From positions 1-61,062 of the forward strand of contig NZ_AUZM01000037.1 of the NCBI RefSeq assembly GCF_000478195.2: a stretch of DNA of 61,062 nucleotides, read 5' to 3'. The first letter of the stretch is position 1; the number at the start of each line of letters is the position of its first letter. Below, piece by piece: positions 8,931 through 17,791 of the stretch. The stretch is from Lyngbya aestuarii BL J (lineage in GTDB: Bacteria; Cyanobacteriota; Cyanobacteriia; Cyanobacteriales; Microcoleaceae). The notes under the pieces were generated by a model. The model searched no databases. It was given only the letters and a program-made list of their open reading frames with translations, and was not told the DNA's origin. A program made the position numbers and the translations under genes.

Positions 8931-11120
8931 ATGAATTTGGAGCAATGGTGGGAGGAACAAGAACTTATCTTAAACCAAATCGACAATGCGATCGCCCTAT
9001 TTGATCCAAACTCACATCTAATTTTATTCAACCTCAAACTCGCTCAAACCTGGGGCTTATCAAGCGAATTCTTAGCAAGTCAGCCCGATTGTGAAACGGT
9101 TTTTAGAGAAATCGTTAATCAAGGGTATTGGAGTGAAGAACAATGCCAACACTTAAAAGCTTGTTTACTCAAGTCTGAATCTCAAGGATCAGCTTTTTGC
9201 CTAGAACAAAACAATGGAGTTTGTTTAGAAGTTTACACCACAATCATGCCCAGTGGGGGATGCCTCTTTACCTTTCGAGAAGTCACCTACTACCGCAACT
9301 CTCAAGCCAGTTTTAACACTGAAGTTCGGCGGTTAAAATTCCTCCTGGGTTTAAACGAACGGTTGCAAGACTCCGATAACCTACGAGAGATTGCTCAGTA
9401 TGCCCTCAATTATCTAGTGCGGGTGATGAATGCGGCTTTTGGGGATGTCAAAGTGGTTACAGGAGAAGGTAAGCAACGCCAAGCTGGTGCAATCAGTAAC
9501 AATATCTCCAGTCAATTTGTTGCCAGCTACGGAGAACCTGTGATCGCTGAAATGCAACAATTATTGGAGAAAGGCATTCCCTACGGTCAAGGCTTACTCT
9601 GGGAAGTTGTCGAAACAGGTCAAGCCGTCTATGTCGAAGACTACGCCAACCATCCCCAAGCTGTAGAGGGATTTCGTCATCCGGGAATTGGTCAGTTAGG
9701 AATTTTTCCCATTCCAGCCACAAACGGGGAAATCATTGGGGTATTAACCCTCGAATCTCGCAACCTCGAACAACTGCAAGCCTATCCTCAACGGGATATG
9801 TTGTATGCGGCTTGTCGTACCCTCGGTACCGCCATCGAACGCGCTCAAGCCCAAGAGCGTCTGCGGCAAATTAACGAAGATTTAGAACGGGCGTCTCAGA
9901 TGAAATCGGAGTTTTTGGCTTCCATGTCCCACGAACTGCGAACACCCCTCAATAGCATTTTAGGCTTTTCCGACCTGCTCAAACGTCAAATTTCCGGTGA
10001 ACTCAATCACCGCCAAATCAATCATGTGAAATTAATCGAAAAAAGCGGTCAACACTTATTACAACTAATCAACGATATTCTAGATTTATCTAAAATCGAA
10101 GCGGGCAAAACAGATCTCAATATCCAAGCCGTTGAGATTCACCGCCTTTGTAACGAGTGTCTAAAAATGATCCAACCTCGGGCAGATAAAAAACGACTTG
10201 CTCTATCGTTAGAATTAGATTACCCACTTAACCAGGTAGCACTTGATGAGCGTCGAGTCCGACAAATCATCATTAATTTACTGTCCAACGCGGTCAAGTT
10301 TACACCGGAGGCTGGCATCATTAAGCTGAGTGGACGCTTGGCTTATGGATCTCAGATAGAGGGAGATTATCGTCCGGATTGTTCTCCGGTGAATGCCAGT
10401 ACACCTTACTTATGTCTGGAAGTGCAGGATTCAGGAATTGGGATTCCAGAAGATCGTTGGCATCTGCTGTTTCGTCCCTTTCAACAGGTGGACGCTTCTC
10501 TAACACGACGACATGAGGGGACAGGTTTAGGTTTGGCTTTAACAAAACGTTTGGCTGAACTTCATGGGGGTACTGTTTCTTTGCAGTCGGAAGTGAATCA
10601 AGGAAGTCGGTTTCGCGTTTGGCTTCCGTTGACAGAGATGCGAGAGACATTAGCCGATAGCCAAAATCTGCTTGATTCCACTTTGGAAATCCCATCTAAC
10701 TTGGTATCTCCTAGTTTAACCTCAAAGACTCGTAATGCTCCTCGAATTCTAGTTGTCGAAGACCAACCTTTTAACCAATTGTTGGTTTCGGAGATCTTGG
10801 AGTTAGAAGGATATCAAGTTGAACTGATCTGTGAAGGTCAAACGATGATGGACATGATTAACTCACCCTTTGTACGAGCGAGTATGTTGCCAGATATGAT
10901 CTTAATGGATATTCAACTTCCAGAAGTTGATGGGTTTGAACTAATGCGTCAACTCAAAAAACATTCGGTTTGGCAGTCTGTTCCAGTAGTGGCTGTGACT
11001 GCAATGGCGATGGCTGGAGATCGTGATCGCTGTCTGGCGGCGGGTGCGGTGGCTTATCTGAGTAAACCTTTGGATGTGGATCAAGTATTAACAACGGTTA
11101 AGTCTTTACTGCCAAGCTAA
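8931..11120 (+). CDS. PAS-GAF hybrid sensor histidine kinase with C-terminal receiver
   Basis: A 729-aa soluble hybrid kinase. In order: a PAS-like sensor (about 8-110), a GAF domain (about 140-300), HisKA with the phosphorylated His in ASMSHELRTPLNSILGF (near residue 335), HATPase with the N box NLLSNAVKFTP (near 448), DSGIGIPEDRW and GTGLGLALTKRL, and a receiver starting ILVVEDQPFNQLL (near 604) with the acceptor Asp in LMDIQLPEVDGF and the Lys in YLSKPLDV. No membrane segment is present, so it senses a cytoplasmic signal. All catalytic motifs look intact. The next gene, 243 bp downstream on the same strand, is a receiver-cyclase that could be part of the same pathway. Confidence 0.95.
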   Translation: MNLEQWWEEQELILNQIDNAIALFDPNSHLILFNLKLAQTWGLSSEFLASQPDCETVFREIVNQGYWSEEQCQHLKACLLKSESQGSAFCLEQNNGVCLEVYTTIMPSGGCLFTFREVTYYRNSQASFNTEVRRLKFLLGLNERLQDSDNLREIAQYALNYLVRVMNAAFGDVKVVTGEGKQRQAGAISNNISSQFVASYGEPVIAEMQQLLEKGIPYGQGLLWEVVETGQAVYVEDYANHPQAVEGFRHPGIGQLGIFPIPATNGEIIGVLTLESRNLEQLQAYPQRDMLYAACRTLGTAIERAQAQERLRQINEDLERASQMKSEFLASMSHELRTPLNSILGFSDLLKRQISGELNHRQINHVKLIEKSGQHLLQLINDILDLSKIEAGKTDLNIQAVEIHRLCNECLKMIQPRADKKRLALSLELDYPLNQVALDERRVRQIIINLLSNAVKFTPEAGIIKLSGRLAYGSQIEGDYRPDCSPVNASTPYLCLEVQDSGIGIPEDRWHLLFRPFQQVDASLTRRHEGTGLGLALTKRLAELHGGTVSLQSEVNQGSRFRVWLPLTEMRETLADSQNLLDSTLEIPSNLVSPSLTSKTRNAPRILVVEDQPFNQLLVSEILELEGYQVELICEGQTMMDMINSPFVRASMLPDMILMDIQLPEVDGFELMRQLKKHSVWQSVPVVAVTAMAMAGDRDRCLAAGAVAYLSKPLDVDQVLTTVKSLLPS

Positions 11121-11290
11121 AGAAGCAGATTATCAAACAATTGAGATTTTTAGAAATATTTCAGGGGCATTCAACACAACAACTGAATAGGCTTTAGTCT
11201 ACTTCAATTTAGTCTCAAGAATAATATAGATGATTTTTGCCTGTCAAGACTAAAGTTCAAGAGAAAGGATATTTAGGGAAACACTGACTC

Positions 11291-11320
11291 AATTTCATCT
11301 AATTTCATCTAATTTCATCT
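11291..11320. repeat. Three tandem copies of AATTTCATCT
   Basis: A perfect 10-bp tandem triplet lies 44 bases upstream of the receiver-cyclase start, in its probable leader or promoter. Copy-number change here could alter spacing; no function is shown. Confidence 0.8.
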
Positions 11321-11363
11321 AACAGTCTTGCGTCCTTGCTCTGTCTGATTACTTACTAACCCC

Positions 11364-12731
11364 ATGTCAGATCGCTTACCCCAAATTTTAATTGTTGATG
11401 ATGAACCTGCAAACCTGATTTTATTAGAAGAACTGTTAAGAGCAGAGGGCTATGAAATTATCTTAGCTGCATCGGGAATAGAGGCATTACAACTGGCAAA
11501 AACGACATCGCCAGATTTGGTTTTGTTGGATGTAATGATGCCTGATATGGATGGGTTTGAAGTTTGTGATAGTCTAAGAAAAGATGAGCAGTTGAAAGTT
11601 ACACCTGTGATTTTTCTGACTGCATTAGATGATGAACAGTCCCAAATTAAAGGACTGGAATTAATGGGGGATGATTATATTACAAAACCATTTAATAGTC
11701 GTTTACTGGTAGCCAAAGTATCGAGTCTATTGCAACTCAATCAAATGCGAACCCAAACGACACCAGTTGATAGCCAGAGGATTTCAGATGATCGTAAGAA
11801 TGGTTCAGTTGCAGTACAGGTAGAGGAAGATGCTTCAGAAAAATTACGGTTATTTGTTCCTGAACAGTTTCTAGAACGGATTGCGCCTCAAGGTGTTAAC
11901 TCGATAAAACTAGGTAACTTTACTGAAGAAGAATTAACGATTTTATTCTGCGATATTCGGGGATTTACAACGATTGCTGAGTCTCAAACCGCGAGCGAAA
12001 CTTATCAGTGGTTAAATGTATTTTTTAATCAAATGAGTGTTTGTATTGACTCTAACTATGGCTTTATTGATAAGTATCTCGGAGATGCGATTATGGCTGT
12101 TTTTGATCGAGAACAGTTTCATCAGGAAGACGCACTCAATGCAGCAATTATTATGCAAAAAAGCCTAGAAAAATTCAATGAAGAACGCGATCAATTTCAA
12201 ATTCAAGATCCTTTAAGAATTGGTATTGGAATTCATACCGGAATAGGAATGATCGGTACATTAGGTTCAGAAAGCCGGATGGACTCTACTGTTATCGGTG
12301 ATGTGGTGAATACTGCTTCTCGCTTAGAAGGCTTAACTAAAACCTATGGTTGTAAAATAATAGTCAGTCAAGAAACGATGTGTTATGAAGAACAACCTTT
12401 AGAAATAACTTCATTAAGTGATGCAAAATTAGCACATCAATCTCAAACCAAATCGAGTTCATTTTATTATCGATGGTTAGATAAAGTTGCTCCTCGTGGA
12501 AAGCAAAAAGCGATTAAAATCTATGAACTCTTTGGAAATCAAAGTCATCTGATTGATTCAGATAAAACCCAAACCTTAACTCTATTTGAAAATGGAGTAG
12601 CAGCTTGGCAAATGGGAGAATTAACCCAAGCTTTATTATGCTTTAAGCAGGTGATCGAACAAGATCCCACTGATATTGTCGCAGAACTCTATATTCAACG
12701 GTGTCAAGAGCAACTCAAAGTTGATAGTTAA
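11364..12731 (+). CDS. Receiver-domain class III adenylate cyclase with C-terminal TPR
   Basis: A 455-aa response-regulator cyclase, predicted to make cAMP when its receiver is phosphorylated. Residues 8-120 form a receiver (ILIVDDEPANLILLEELL, acceptor Asp in LVLLDVMMPDMDGFE, Lys in YITKPFNS). Residues from about 190 form a class III cyclase: metal Asp in ILFCDIRGFTTIAE, second metal Asp and purine-selecting Lys in DKYLGDAIMAVF, and STVIGDVVNTASRLEG with Thr at the other specificity position, the Lys/Thr pair typical of adenylate rather than guanylate cyclases. A C-terminal TPR-like segment (ENGVAAWQMGELTQALLCF) follows. It lies downstream of the hybrid kinase, its most likely phosphodonor by position only. 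Confidence 0.93.
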   Translation: MSDRLPQILIVDDEPANLILLEELLRAEGYEIILAASGIEALQLAKTTSPDLVLLDVMMPDMDGFEVCDSLRKDEQLKVTPVIFLTALDDEQSQIKGLELMGDDYITKPFNSRLLVAKVSSLLQLNQMRTQTTPVDSQRISDDRKNGSVAVQVEEDASEKLRLFVPEQFLERIAPQGVNSIKLGNFTEEELTILFCDIRGFTTIAESQTASETYQWLNVFFNQMSVCIDSNYGFIDKYLGDAIMAVFDREQFHQEDALNAAIIMQKSLEKFNEERDQFQIQDPLRIGIGIHTGIGMIGTLGSESRMDSTVIGDVVNTASRLEGLTKTYGCKIIVSQETMCYEEQPLEITSLSDAKLAHQSQTKSSSFYYRWLDKVAPRGKQKAIKIYELFGNQSHLIDSDKTQTLTLFENGVAAWQMGELTQALLCFKQVIEQDPTDIVAELYIQRCQEQLKVDS

Positions 12732-12775
12732 CTGTGTTCACTTCAGTGGGAATCAACGAGAACAAGAACTCAGTG

Positions 12776-12982
12776 TTAAGTTCCCCAAGAGTCGATAATA
12801 CCCTGTAAAGATTCTCCAGTTTTTTGCCAATTCTTGGCTAAATCTGTGCTGCGATCTTTTTTGAGAAATTCGGCTTCTTTGTGACAATGAGAAGCAAGTC
12901 CTTGAATCACGCTTTTAAGACCATGTTCTTCAATCAGTAGATTGAGAGAATGGGTTAACTTTTCGTCTTTGGGTTCAACCAT
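12776..12982 (-). CDS. Small conserved protein of unknown function
   Basis: A 68-aa soluble protein, mostly helical (LTHSLNLLIEEHGLKSVIQG, KEAEFLKKDRSTDLAKNWQK), with a His-Cys-His cluster (SHCHKEAE). It resembles short uncharacterised cyanobacterial proteins but I cannot name a family. It is convergent with the cyclase gene, 44 bp from its stop, and stands alone. Confidence 0.6.
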   Translation of the reverse strand: MVEPKDEKLTHSLNLLIEEHGLKSVIQGLASHCHKEAEFLKKDRSTDLAKNWQKTGESLQGIIDSWGT

Positions 12983-13359
12983 AATTTGACAAGATTTTTA
13001 ACTAAAAACAGTTGAGAACTGACATGATTCATTGTACCAAAAGAAGTTCAATAATTTAGGAATGGGGAGCAGGAAAGTGTGTTCGCGTAGCCTGTCGTTA
13101 GGCGTAGCATCTCACTCCCTGGTGAGGAAAATCAGTGGCATCAGGAAAATGAGCCAGCATTTTGATTATACGAGTGACGAGTGACTGTTGACGGTATGAG
13201 AATCTCCGAGTGCGTAAAATCTCGCACATTATAACTTTTCTTGAGTGTTTAGTGATACATCAGAAAACCCGGAAAACCCCGTTTTCAGAATGCTTAGACT
13301 CGGATAACAATGTTAGATAGATTACTTTTATCGGCAAACCTGAATAGGAGCTTGTGATC
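12983..13359. other. 377-bp intergenic region with a GCGTAGC dispersed repeat
   Basis: Non-coding by eye. Around 13084-13108 it holds GCGTAGCCTGTCGTTAGGCG followed by TAGC: two direct copies of GCGTAGC around a GCCT-N6-AGGC stem, a type of short repeat common between cyanobacterial genes. The right end, before the dynamin-like gene, is the likely promoter region. Confidence 0.6.
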
Positions 13360-15885
13360 ATGAACCAGGGTATACCACAGTGTCAAAATTTGCAAGAACA
13401 AGTTGAAAGTCTACTGGGACTGCTACACAGTGAACCAACACTGCGACAACAGGATGTGAGTGGGGTTCGCGCCGCCCTCGATAAGGTGATTTCTCCGACG
13501 TTTGAAATTGTCTTTGCGGGGGCTTTCAGTGCGGGGAAGTCGATGTTAATTAACGCATTGTTGGGGCGAAAACTCCTCTACAGCGCCGAAGGACACGCCA
13601 CCGGAACCGAATGTTATATCCGCTATGCCGAACAAAATCAAGAACGAGTTGTATTAACATTTTTGAGTGAAGTTGAAATTCGCGAACAGGTAAAAACGTT
13701 GTGCGAACTGTTAAATTTACCTCTGGTTGGGAATATTAATCAGCCGGAAACCGTTCAATATTTACAACGGAAAGCCCAAGAGATTTTAGAGATTGAAGGG
13801 GGCGAAGCCCATTCGGAACGAGCTAAACAAGCGAAAGCATTGGAGTTGTTATTAGAAGGATTTGAAGCCAACCGCGATCGCATTCAAACCCTGAATAATG
13901 CAACTTATTCAATGGAGCATTTTCACGCATCAAATATTGAAGAAGCGGCGCATTTTGCACGGCGGAGTAAAAATAGTGCAGTGATCAAACGAATTGAATA
14001 TTATTGCAATCATTCCTTGCTGAAAGATGGTAACGTTATTATTGACACGCCGGGAATTGATGCACCTGTAAAAAAAGATGCTCAAATTGCTTACGATAAA
14101 ATCGAAAATCCTGATACTTCTGCGGTTGTATTTGTGCTGCGAACCGCTTTAACCGGAGAATTAGCAACAGAAGAAACCGAACTTCTGGAAAAAATGAAAG
14201 GAAATTCTGCAATTCGCGATCGCGTGTTTCATGTGTTTAACTATATCGATGCAACTTGGTATAATCATGAGTTACGTTCTCGGTTAGATTATCACATCAA
14301 CACTCAATTTCGGAACGAAAAACGAATTTATAAAACGAGTGGGTTACTCGGGTTTTATAGCAAGTTAGTTGAACAGCAAACCTATCAATCCGATCGCTGG
14401 GGAATAGATTCGATTTTTGCTGATAGCGTCCGAAGCGATAATGGGGTTGAAAATACACCCCAGTTTGTTAATGAATTTAACCGTTACTGTTTAGTTTCGG
14501 GTCGTTTACCTTCCAGCCAGTTCCGAATTCCCCCAGAAGTTCCAATTCCGGGTCCCCCCAACGAACAATATACCGCAATTCTCAATGGTTTGGGAAATTC
14601 AGTTCTCGAACATCTCATTCAAGATAGCGGTGTTGAAGAATTTCGGAATGCAATGACCCGCTATTTAATGGAAGAAAAACGCCCACAGTTGTTTGAAGTG
14701 TTGGCGAAAGATTTACAGCCATTTTGTATTAGTTTGCGGGAATCTTATCTAAAAGCTTGGTGGGATTTAGAGAGTCAACCTCGCGAGGTAAACGCCCTCA
14801 AAGAATATCAATTACGACAGCTAAATACCGAACTCAAACAAATAGGAGATGATTTTTGTAAACACATCGAAAAAGAGTTAAATTTGGTCGTTGCCAGTGA
14901 TGAAAATTTAGCTTTTGAGAAGGATTTTAAAAAGCTTCAGCACCGAATGATTAGTCGCTTGGATGTGTTGATTAAATCCTTTTCTGTTGGGGAAACTCAT
15001 AAACGCGCCCAAGCCAGTCATAAACGCAATGCTGTAGTCCCCATTATGGGGATTTTAGCGGAGGCTTTCTATTACTTAGCGAATGAGTTGGAAGCGGTTT
15101 TAGTCGAGGCGTCTAAGGAGTTGATGGATAACTTCTTTTATCAACTTTATGAACGGGTTCGTCAAGCGGATTATTACAGCAAATTGTATCGTTTATTGGG
15201 GAATGATAACGGGGTTGAACAGAATTTAGAACGTTGGTGTGAACGGGCGAAAGCGGCGTTAGTAAATGAGTCTAAAACCGAATGCGATCGCTATATTCGA
15301 GAACGTCCTGAATTTTATTCAGAAGGTACGGTTTCGGTGTTTCAATTGCGTCAAGTTTTGCAAGAAGCTTGTCGGGGTTATGACTATGAAAGTATGGTGA
15401 AAGCTGAACCTGCTATTCGTCAATTGTTGAAGATTGATTTTGAGCCAAAACTTAAGGAAACGATTCTCAGAACTTATCGCCCAACGGTGAATAAAACTCT
15501 GATTCATCATTTGTTAGAACCGTCTCACACCCTGGCTAATTATATTTTACAACAGCATGAGAAAGCTTGCGAACATTTGGCAAAAACGTTGGATAAAGAA
15601 GCCTCCGCACAATTGGAAGCCAATGAGAAACAAAAGGTAGAATTGAAGGAAAAAATTGAGGCGTATAATCAAGCGGTGAAGGGAATTAATCAGTGTTTGG
15701 AAATGATGAAATTAGATCGCCAAACTTTACCGGAAATTTCGGAGATGGATTTATTTACTTTACCCGTTGTTATTGAGGTTAATCCTGCTGATAGTTTACA
15801 ACAAAAGTTCGCGGATATTTCTGAGTCTGAGAATGGATTTGTTTCTTCAGATAATGGATTGATTTCGATGGATTTTTCTAACTAA
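13360..15885 (+). CDS. Bacterial dynamin-like GTPase
   Basis: An 841-aa large GTPase of the dynamin superfamily. The GTPase domain occupies the first third: P-loop GAFSAGKSMLINALLG near residue 53, the switch I Thr in HATGTECYIRY, and the G3 motif IDTPGID near residue 227. The remainder is long, charged and helical, as in the stalk of bacterial dynamins that remodel or repair membranes. A hydrophobic stretch near 565-580 (PIMGILAEAFYYLANEL) could be a membrane-contact tip. I start at ATG 13360, nine bases after AGGAG; a GTG at 13354 is too close to that site. It is a single gene without an adjacent dynamin partner. Confidence 0.9.
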   Translation: MNQGIPQCQNLQEQVESLLGLLHSEPTLRQQDVSGVRAALDKVISPTFEIVFAGAFSAGKSMLINALLGRKLLYSAEGHATGTECYIRYAEQNQERVVLTFLSEVEIREQVKTLCELLNLPLVGNINQPETVQYLQRKAQEILEIEGGEAHSERAKQAKALELLLEGFEANRDRIQTLNNATYSMEHFHASNIEEAAHFARRSKNSAVIKRIEYYCNHSLLKDGNVIIDTPGIDAPVKKDAQIAYDKIENPDTSAVVFVLRTALTGELATEETELLEKMKGNSAIRDRVFHVFNYIDATWYNHELRSRLDYHINTQFRNEKRIYKTSGLLGFYSKLVEQQTYQSDRWGIDSIFADSVRSDNGVENTPQFVNEFNRYCLVSGRLPSSQFRIPPEVPIPGPPNEQYTAILNGLGNSVLEHLIQDSGVEEFRNAMTRYLMEEKRPQLFEVLAKDLQPFCISLRESYLKAWWDLESQPREVNALKEYQLRQLNTELKQIGDDFCKHIEKELNLVVASDENLAFEKDFKKLQHRMISRLDVLIKSFSVGETHKRAQASHKRNAVVPIMGILAEAFYYLANELEAVLVEASKELMDNFFYQLYERVRQADYYSKLYRLLGNDNGVEQNLERWCERAKAALVNESKTECDRYIRERPEFYSEGTVSVFQLRQVLQEACRGYDYESMVKAEPAIRQLLKIDFEPKLKETILRTYRPTVNKTLIHHLLEPSHTLANYILQQHEKACEHLAKTLDKEASAQLEANEKQKVELKEKIEAYNQAVKGINQCLEMMKLDRQTLPEISEMDLFTLPVVIEVNPADSLQQKFADISESENGFVSSDNGLISMDFSN

Positions 15886-15911
15886 ATTACCTCTCCCTAA
15901 CCCTCTCCTAC

Positions 15912-16086
15912 GAGATGAAAAACCTCTCCCCCAACCCCTCTCCTACGAGATGAAAAACCTCTCCCCCAACCCCTCTCCTACGAGATGAAAAACCTCTCCC
16001 CCAACCCCTCTCCTACGAGATGAAAAACCTCTCCCCCAACCCCTCTCCTACGAGATGAAAAACCTCTCCCCCAACCCCTCTCCTAC
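15912..16086. repeat. Five tandem copies of a 35-bp minisatellite
   Basis: Five perfect 35-bp units start at 15912, 15947, 15982, 16017 and 16052, each containing GAGATGAAAAACCTCTCCCC then CAACCCCTCTCCTAC. A partial unit precedes at 15889-15911. There are no variable spacers, so this is not a CRISPR array. It begins just after the dynamin-like gene's stop codon. Confidence 0.93.
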
Positions 16087-16097
16087 GAGGAGAGGGG
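16075..16097. repeat. Perfect hairpin CCCCTCTCC-TACGA-GGAGAGGGG closing the minisatellite
   Basis: A 9-bp perfect stem with a 5-base loop ends the 35-bp array. It matches, inverted, the element at 1202-1222. It may terminate transcription of the dynamin-like gene, although no T-run follows. Confidence 0.8.
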
Positions 16098-16141
16098 AGT
16101 AATAAAAGAGGTAATTAATCGCCTCGTAATACCTTCTAAAT

Positions 16142-16286
16142 CCCCCCTTTTTAAGGGGGGCGAGGGGGGATCTTTAGGAGGTTGGTGGGGGTAAACTTAA
16201 TCAATAGCCTCCTCCTTTTAGGGGGAGGTTGGTGGGGGTAAATTTAATCAATAGCCTCCTCCTTTTAGGGGGAGGTTGGTGGGGGT
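16142..16286. repeat. C/G hairpin and 47-bp tandem repeats
   Basis: A CCCCCCTTTTTAAGGGGGG hairpin (16142-16160) is followed by a partial unit at 16177 and two 47-bp units at 16208 and 16255. Each unit contains CCTCCTCCTTTTAGGGGGAG, itself a hairpin, then GTTGGTGGGGG. They form the left border of the KGK gene. Function is unknown. Confidence 0.85.
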
Positions 16287-16329
16287 CAGATCGTGATATA
16301 TAATGTAAAAAAACAGGAGATTGAGTTCA

Positions 16330-16722
16330 ATGGAAGATAATATTACTCTGCAAAACTGTAGTGAGAACGATGTTTTTTCCTTTCAGGAGGAAACTCATAA
16401 AGTTAACAGTTTTAAGAAAAAAATTATCACAGTTTTAACGAGACAGGTTTCTAATCAGTTTGTTGCCTGTTTAGTAAATACAGGAGTTAAAAAGGCTGAA
16501 ATAAAACATTCTGATGATCTTAAATATGCGAATGGAGAATGGTTTCATAATGGTAAAGAGTGTGAAATCTTAAAACTCGGTTCAACGGGATGGCAAAAAG
16601 GGAAAGTGAGGTTGAAAGTTATTCTTGAGTTTTGTCCTGATGAACCCGAACTTTCCGAACCCGAGTCACCGTTAGATAGTTTGCGTCAGCAGTTAATTGA
16701 AAGTCAAACGCCGGATAATTAA
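16330..16722 (+). CDS. KGK-domain protein
   Basis: A 130-aa protein whose C-terminal half contains GWQKGKVRLKVILEFCPDEP, matching the cyanobacteria-restricted KGK domain, whose role is unknown. The tail SPLDSLRQQLIE is also usual for this family. The start is ATG 16330, ten bases after AGGAG; a TTG at 16321 is the alternative. It sits in a repeat-rich island with HNH and toxin-antitoxin genes, suggesting variable accessory DNA. Confidence 0.8.
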   Translation: MEDNITLQNCSENDVFSFQEETHKVNSFKKKIITVLTRQVSNQFVACLVNTGVKKAEIKHSDDLKYANGEWFHNGKECEILKLGSTGWQKGKVRLKVILEFCPDEPELSEPESPLDSLRQQLIESQTPDN

Positions 16723-16736
16723 TTCGATGAAAAGTA

Positions 16737-16757
16737 GGGGCGTATGGCATATGCCCC
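16737..16757. repeat. GGGGC-GCCCC dispersed hairpin
   Basis: An imperfect palindrome (GGGGCGTATG, G, CATATGCCCC, with one G-T pair) lies in the short gap between the KGK and HNH genes. Elements beginning GTAGGGGCG are common dispersed repeats in cyanobacterial genomes. It could end the KGK transcript. Confidence 0.7.
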
Positions 16758-16786
16758 CAGGCATTTGTATTTTAGGAAAATAAAAA

Positions 16787-17035
16787 ATGAACGAAAAAAC
16801 GCCGAGAATTATTATTCCGCCCGAAGTCAGAAAATATGTGTTTGAACGGGATAATTATTGTTGTAAAAGTTGTAAAAAAACGAATTTAGAAGCAGAATTA
16901 ACGATTGATCATATTATTCCCTTAGCCAAAGGCGGAAGTAATGATATTAGCAATTTACAAACCCTTTGTCGAAGTTGTAACCTCAAAAAGAGACATTATC
17001 TAGATCCTCGGTTCCAGCGTCGTTATACAGACTAA
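16787..17035 (+). CDS. HNH endonuclease, small stand-alone
   Basis: An 82-aa HNH nuclease. It has two CxxC zinc pairs (YCCKSCKK and LCRSCN) around the HNH core TIDHIIPLAKGGSNDISNLQ, where the His of DH is the catalytic base and N-x-x-x-N completes the motif. Its N-terminus (IIPPEVRKYVFERDNY) is typical of short cyanobacterial HNH proteins. The DNA target is unknown; no methylase or phage packaging gene lies next to it. Confidence 0.9.
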   Translation: MNEKTPRIIIPPEVRKYVFERDNYCCKSCKKTNLEAELTIDHIIPLAKGGSNDISNLQTLCRSCNLKKRHYLDPRFQRRYTD

Positions 17036-17119
17036 CCGCAATCGAGAGGAAATTGTGCGATATTGAAGTGAGTAAAGTTATCTTGTACACTACTAAATCG
17101 CCGATTGAATGGAGAGAAA

Positions 17120-17332
17120 ATGAAAATACGTCGCCAGCAATTACATAATTTAGTTGACCAAATGCCGAAAGATGAGTTAGAACGGGCTTGGGAACTCCTA
17201 ACCACGTTATATTATGATGCTTATATGCTAAAAGCGATTCAATATGCTCAAAGAACCTTAAAACCGGGGGACTCTTTCACCACCGAGGAAGCAATGCGGG
17301 TGCTTTCTAATGATTATCTGATGAAACTTTAA
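17120..17332 (+). CDS. Probable antitoxin of a type II toxin-antitoxin pair
   Basis: A 70-aa protein starting MKIRRQQLHNLVDQMPKDEL, with helices and an acidic, flexible C-terminal part (LKPGDSFTTEEAMRVL). The size, charge and position, 59 bp upstream of a RelE/ParE-like protein, fit an antitoxin. GGAGAG lies just before ATG 17120; an in-frame ATG at 17105 gives five more residues. No DNA-binding fold can be named, so the assignment rests mainly on the neighbour. Confidence 0.65.
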   Translation: MKIRRQQLHNLVDQMPKDELERAWELLTTLYYDAYMLKAIQYAQRTLKPGDSFTTEEAMRVLSNDYLMKL

Positions 17333-17391
17333 GCAATAATATTATCAAATCAAACTTTAATCGATTTATTTGTACGATTGCTGAATTTTTT

Positions 17392-17649
17392 GTGAACCTT
17401 GACGTGCGTTATGCTCGCTCTTTCCTGAGAGACTTAATCAGTTTAGAACCCCTAGTTTATAAACGGGTGTATGATTTTGTCTTTGTTCAATTCCAGCAAC
17501 TGGATAACTTATACAACTTACCCGAACTGCATTCGTTGGACTCCAGCCGGATTTTTTATCGCTTTACTCTTGATGATTATTTTATTGGTATTGAGGTGAC
17601 GGGTCAAATTGTTAAGTTTATCCGAATTTTACCGAAACCTGAAATTTAA
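17392..17649 (+). CDS. RelE/ParE-like toxin
   Basis: An 85-aa basic protein with the compact pattern of RelE/ParE toxins: an N-terminal strand and helix (DVRYARSFLRDLISL), a second helix, then strands SSRIFYRFTLDDYFIGIEV and KFIRILPKPE. RelE-type members cleave mRNA on the ribosome and ParE-type members poison gyrase; the sequence does not settle which. The start GTG 17392 lacks a clear ribosome-binding site, consistent with low translation of a toxin. Confidence 0.7.
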   Translation: MNLDVRYARSFLRDLISLEPLVYKRVYDFVFVQFQQLDNLYNLPELHSLDSSRIFYRFTLDDYFIGIEVTGQIVKFIRILPKPEI

Positions 17650-17791
17650 TGGTGTTGTGAAGTCTTCAATTCATCCCTCTTTCCCGATGACTTGTTTTTC
17701 GGTCTAGGATCGATGTGAATAAGCGATAAAATCTTTAGATTTGGTAAATGAAACACCTTCCTCCTCCAATACTAATGCTAAATTAAGGGCT

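Noticed and set aside
15912-16086. 35-bp repeats as a CRISPR array
   Set aside because: The units are directly joined without unique spacers and no cas gene is nearby, so this is a minisatellite.
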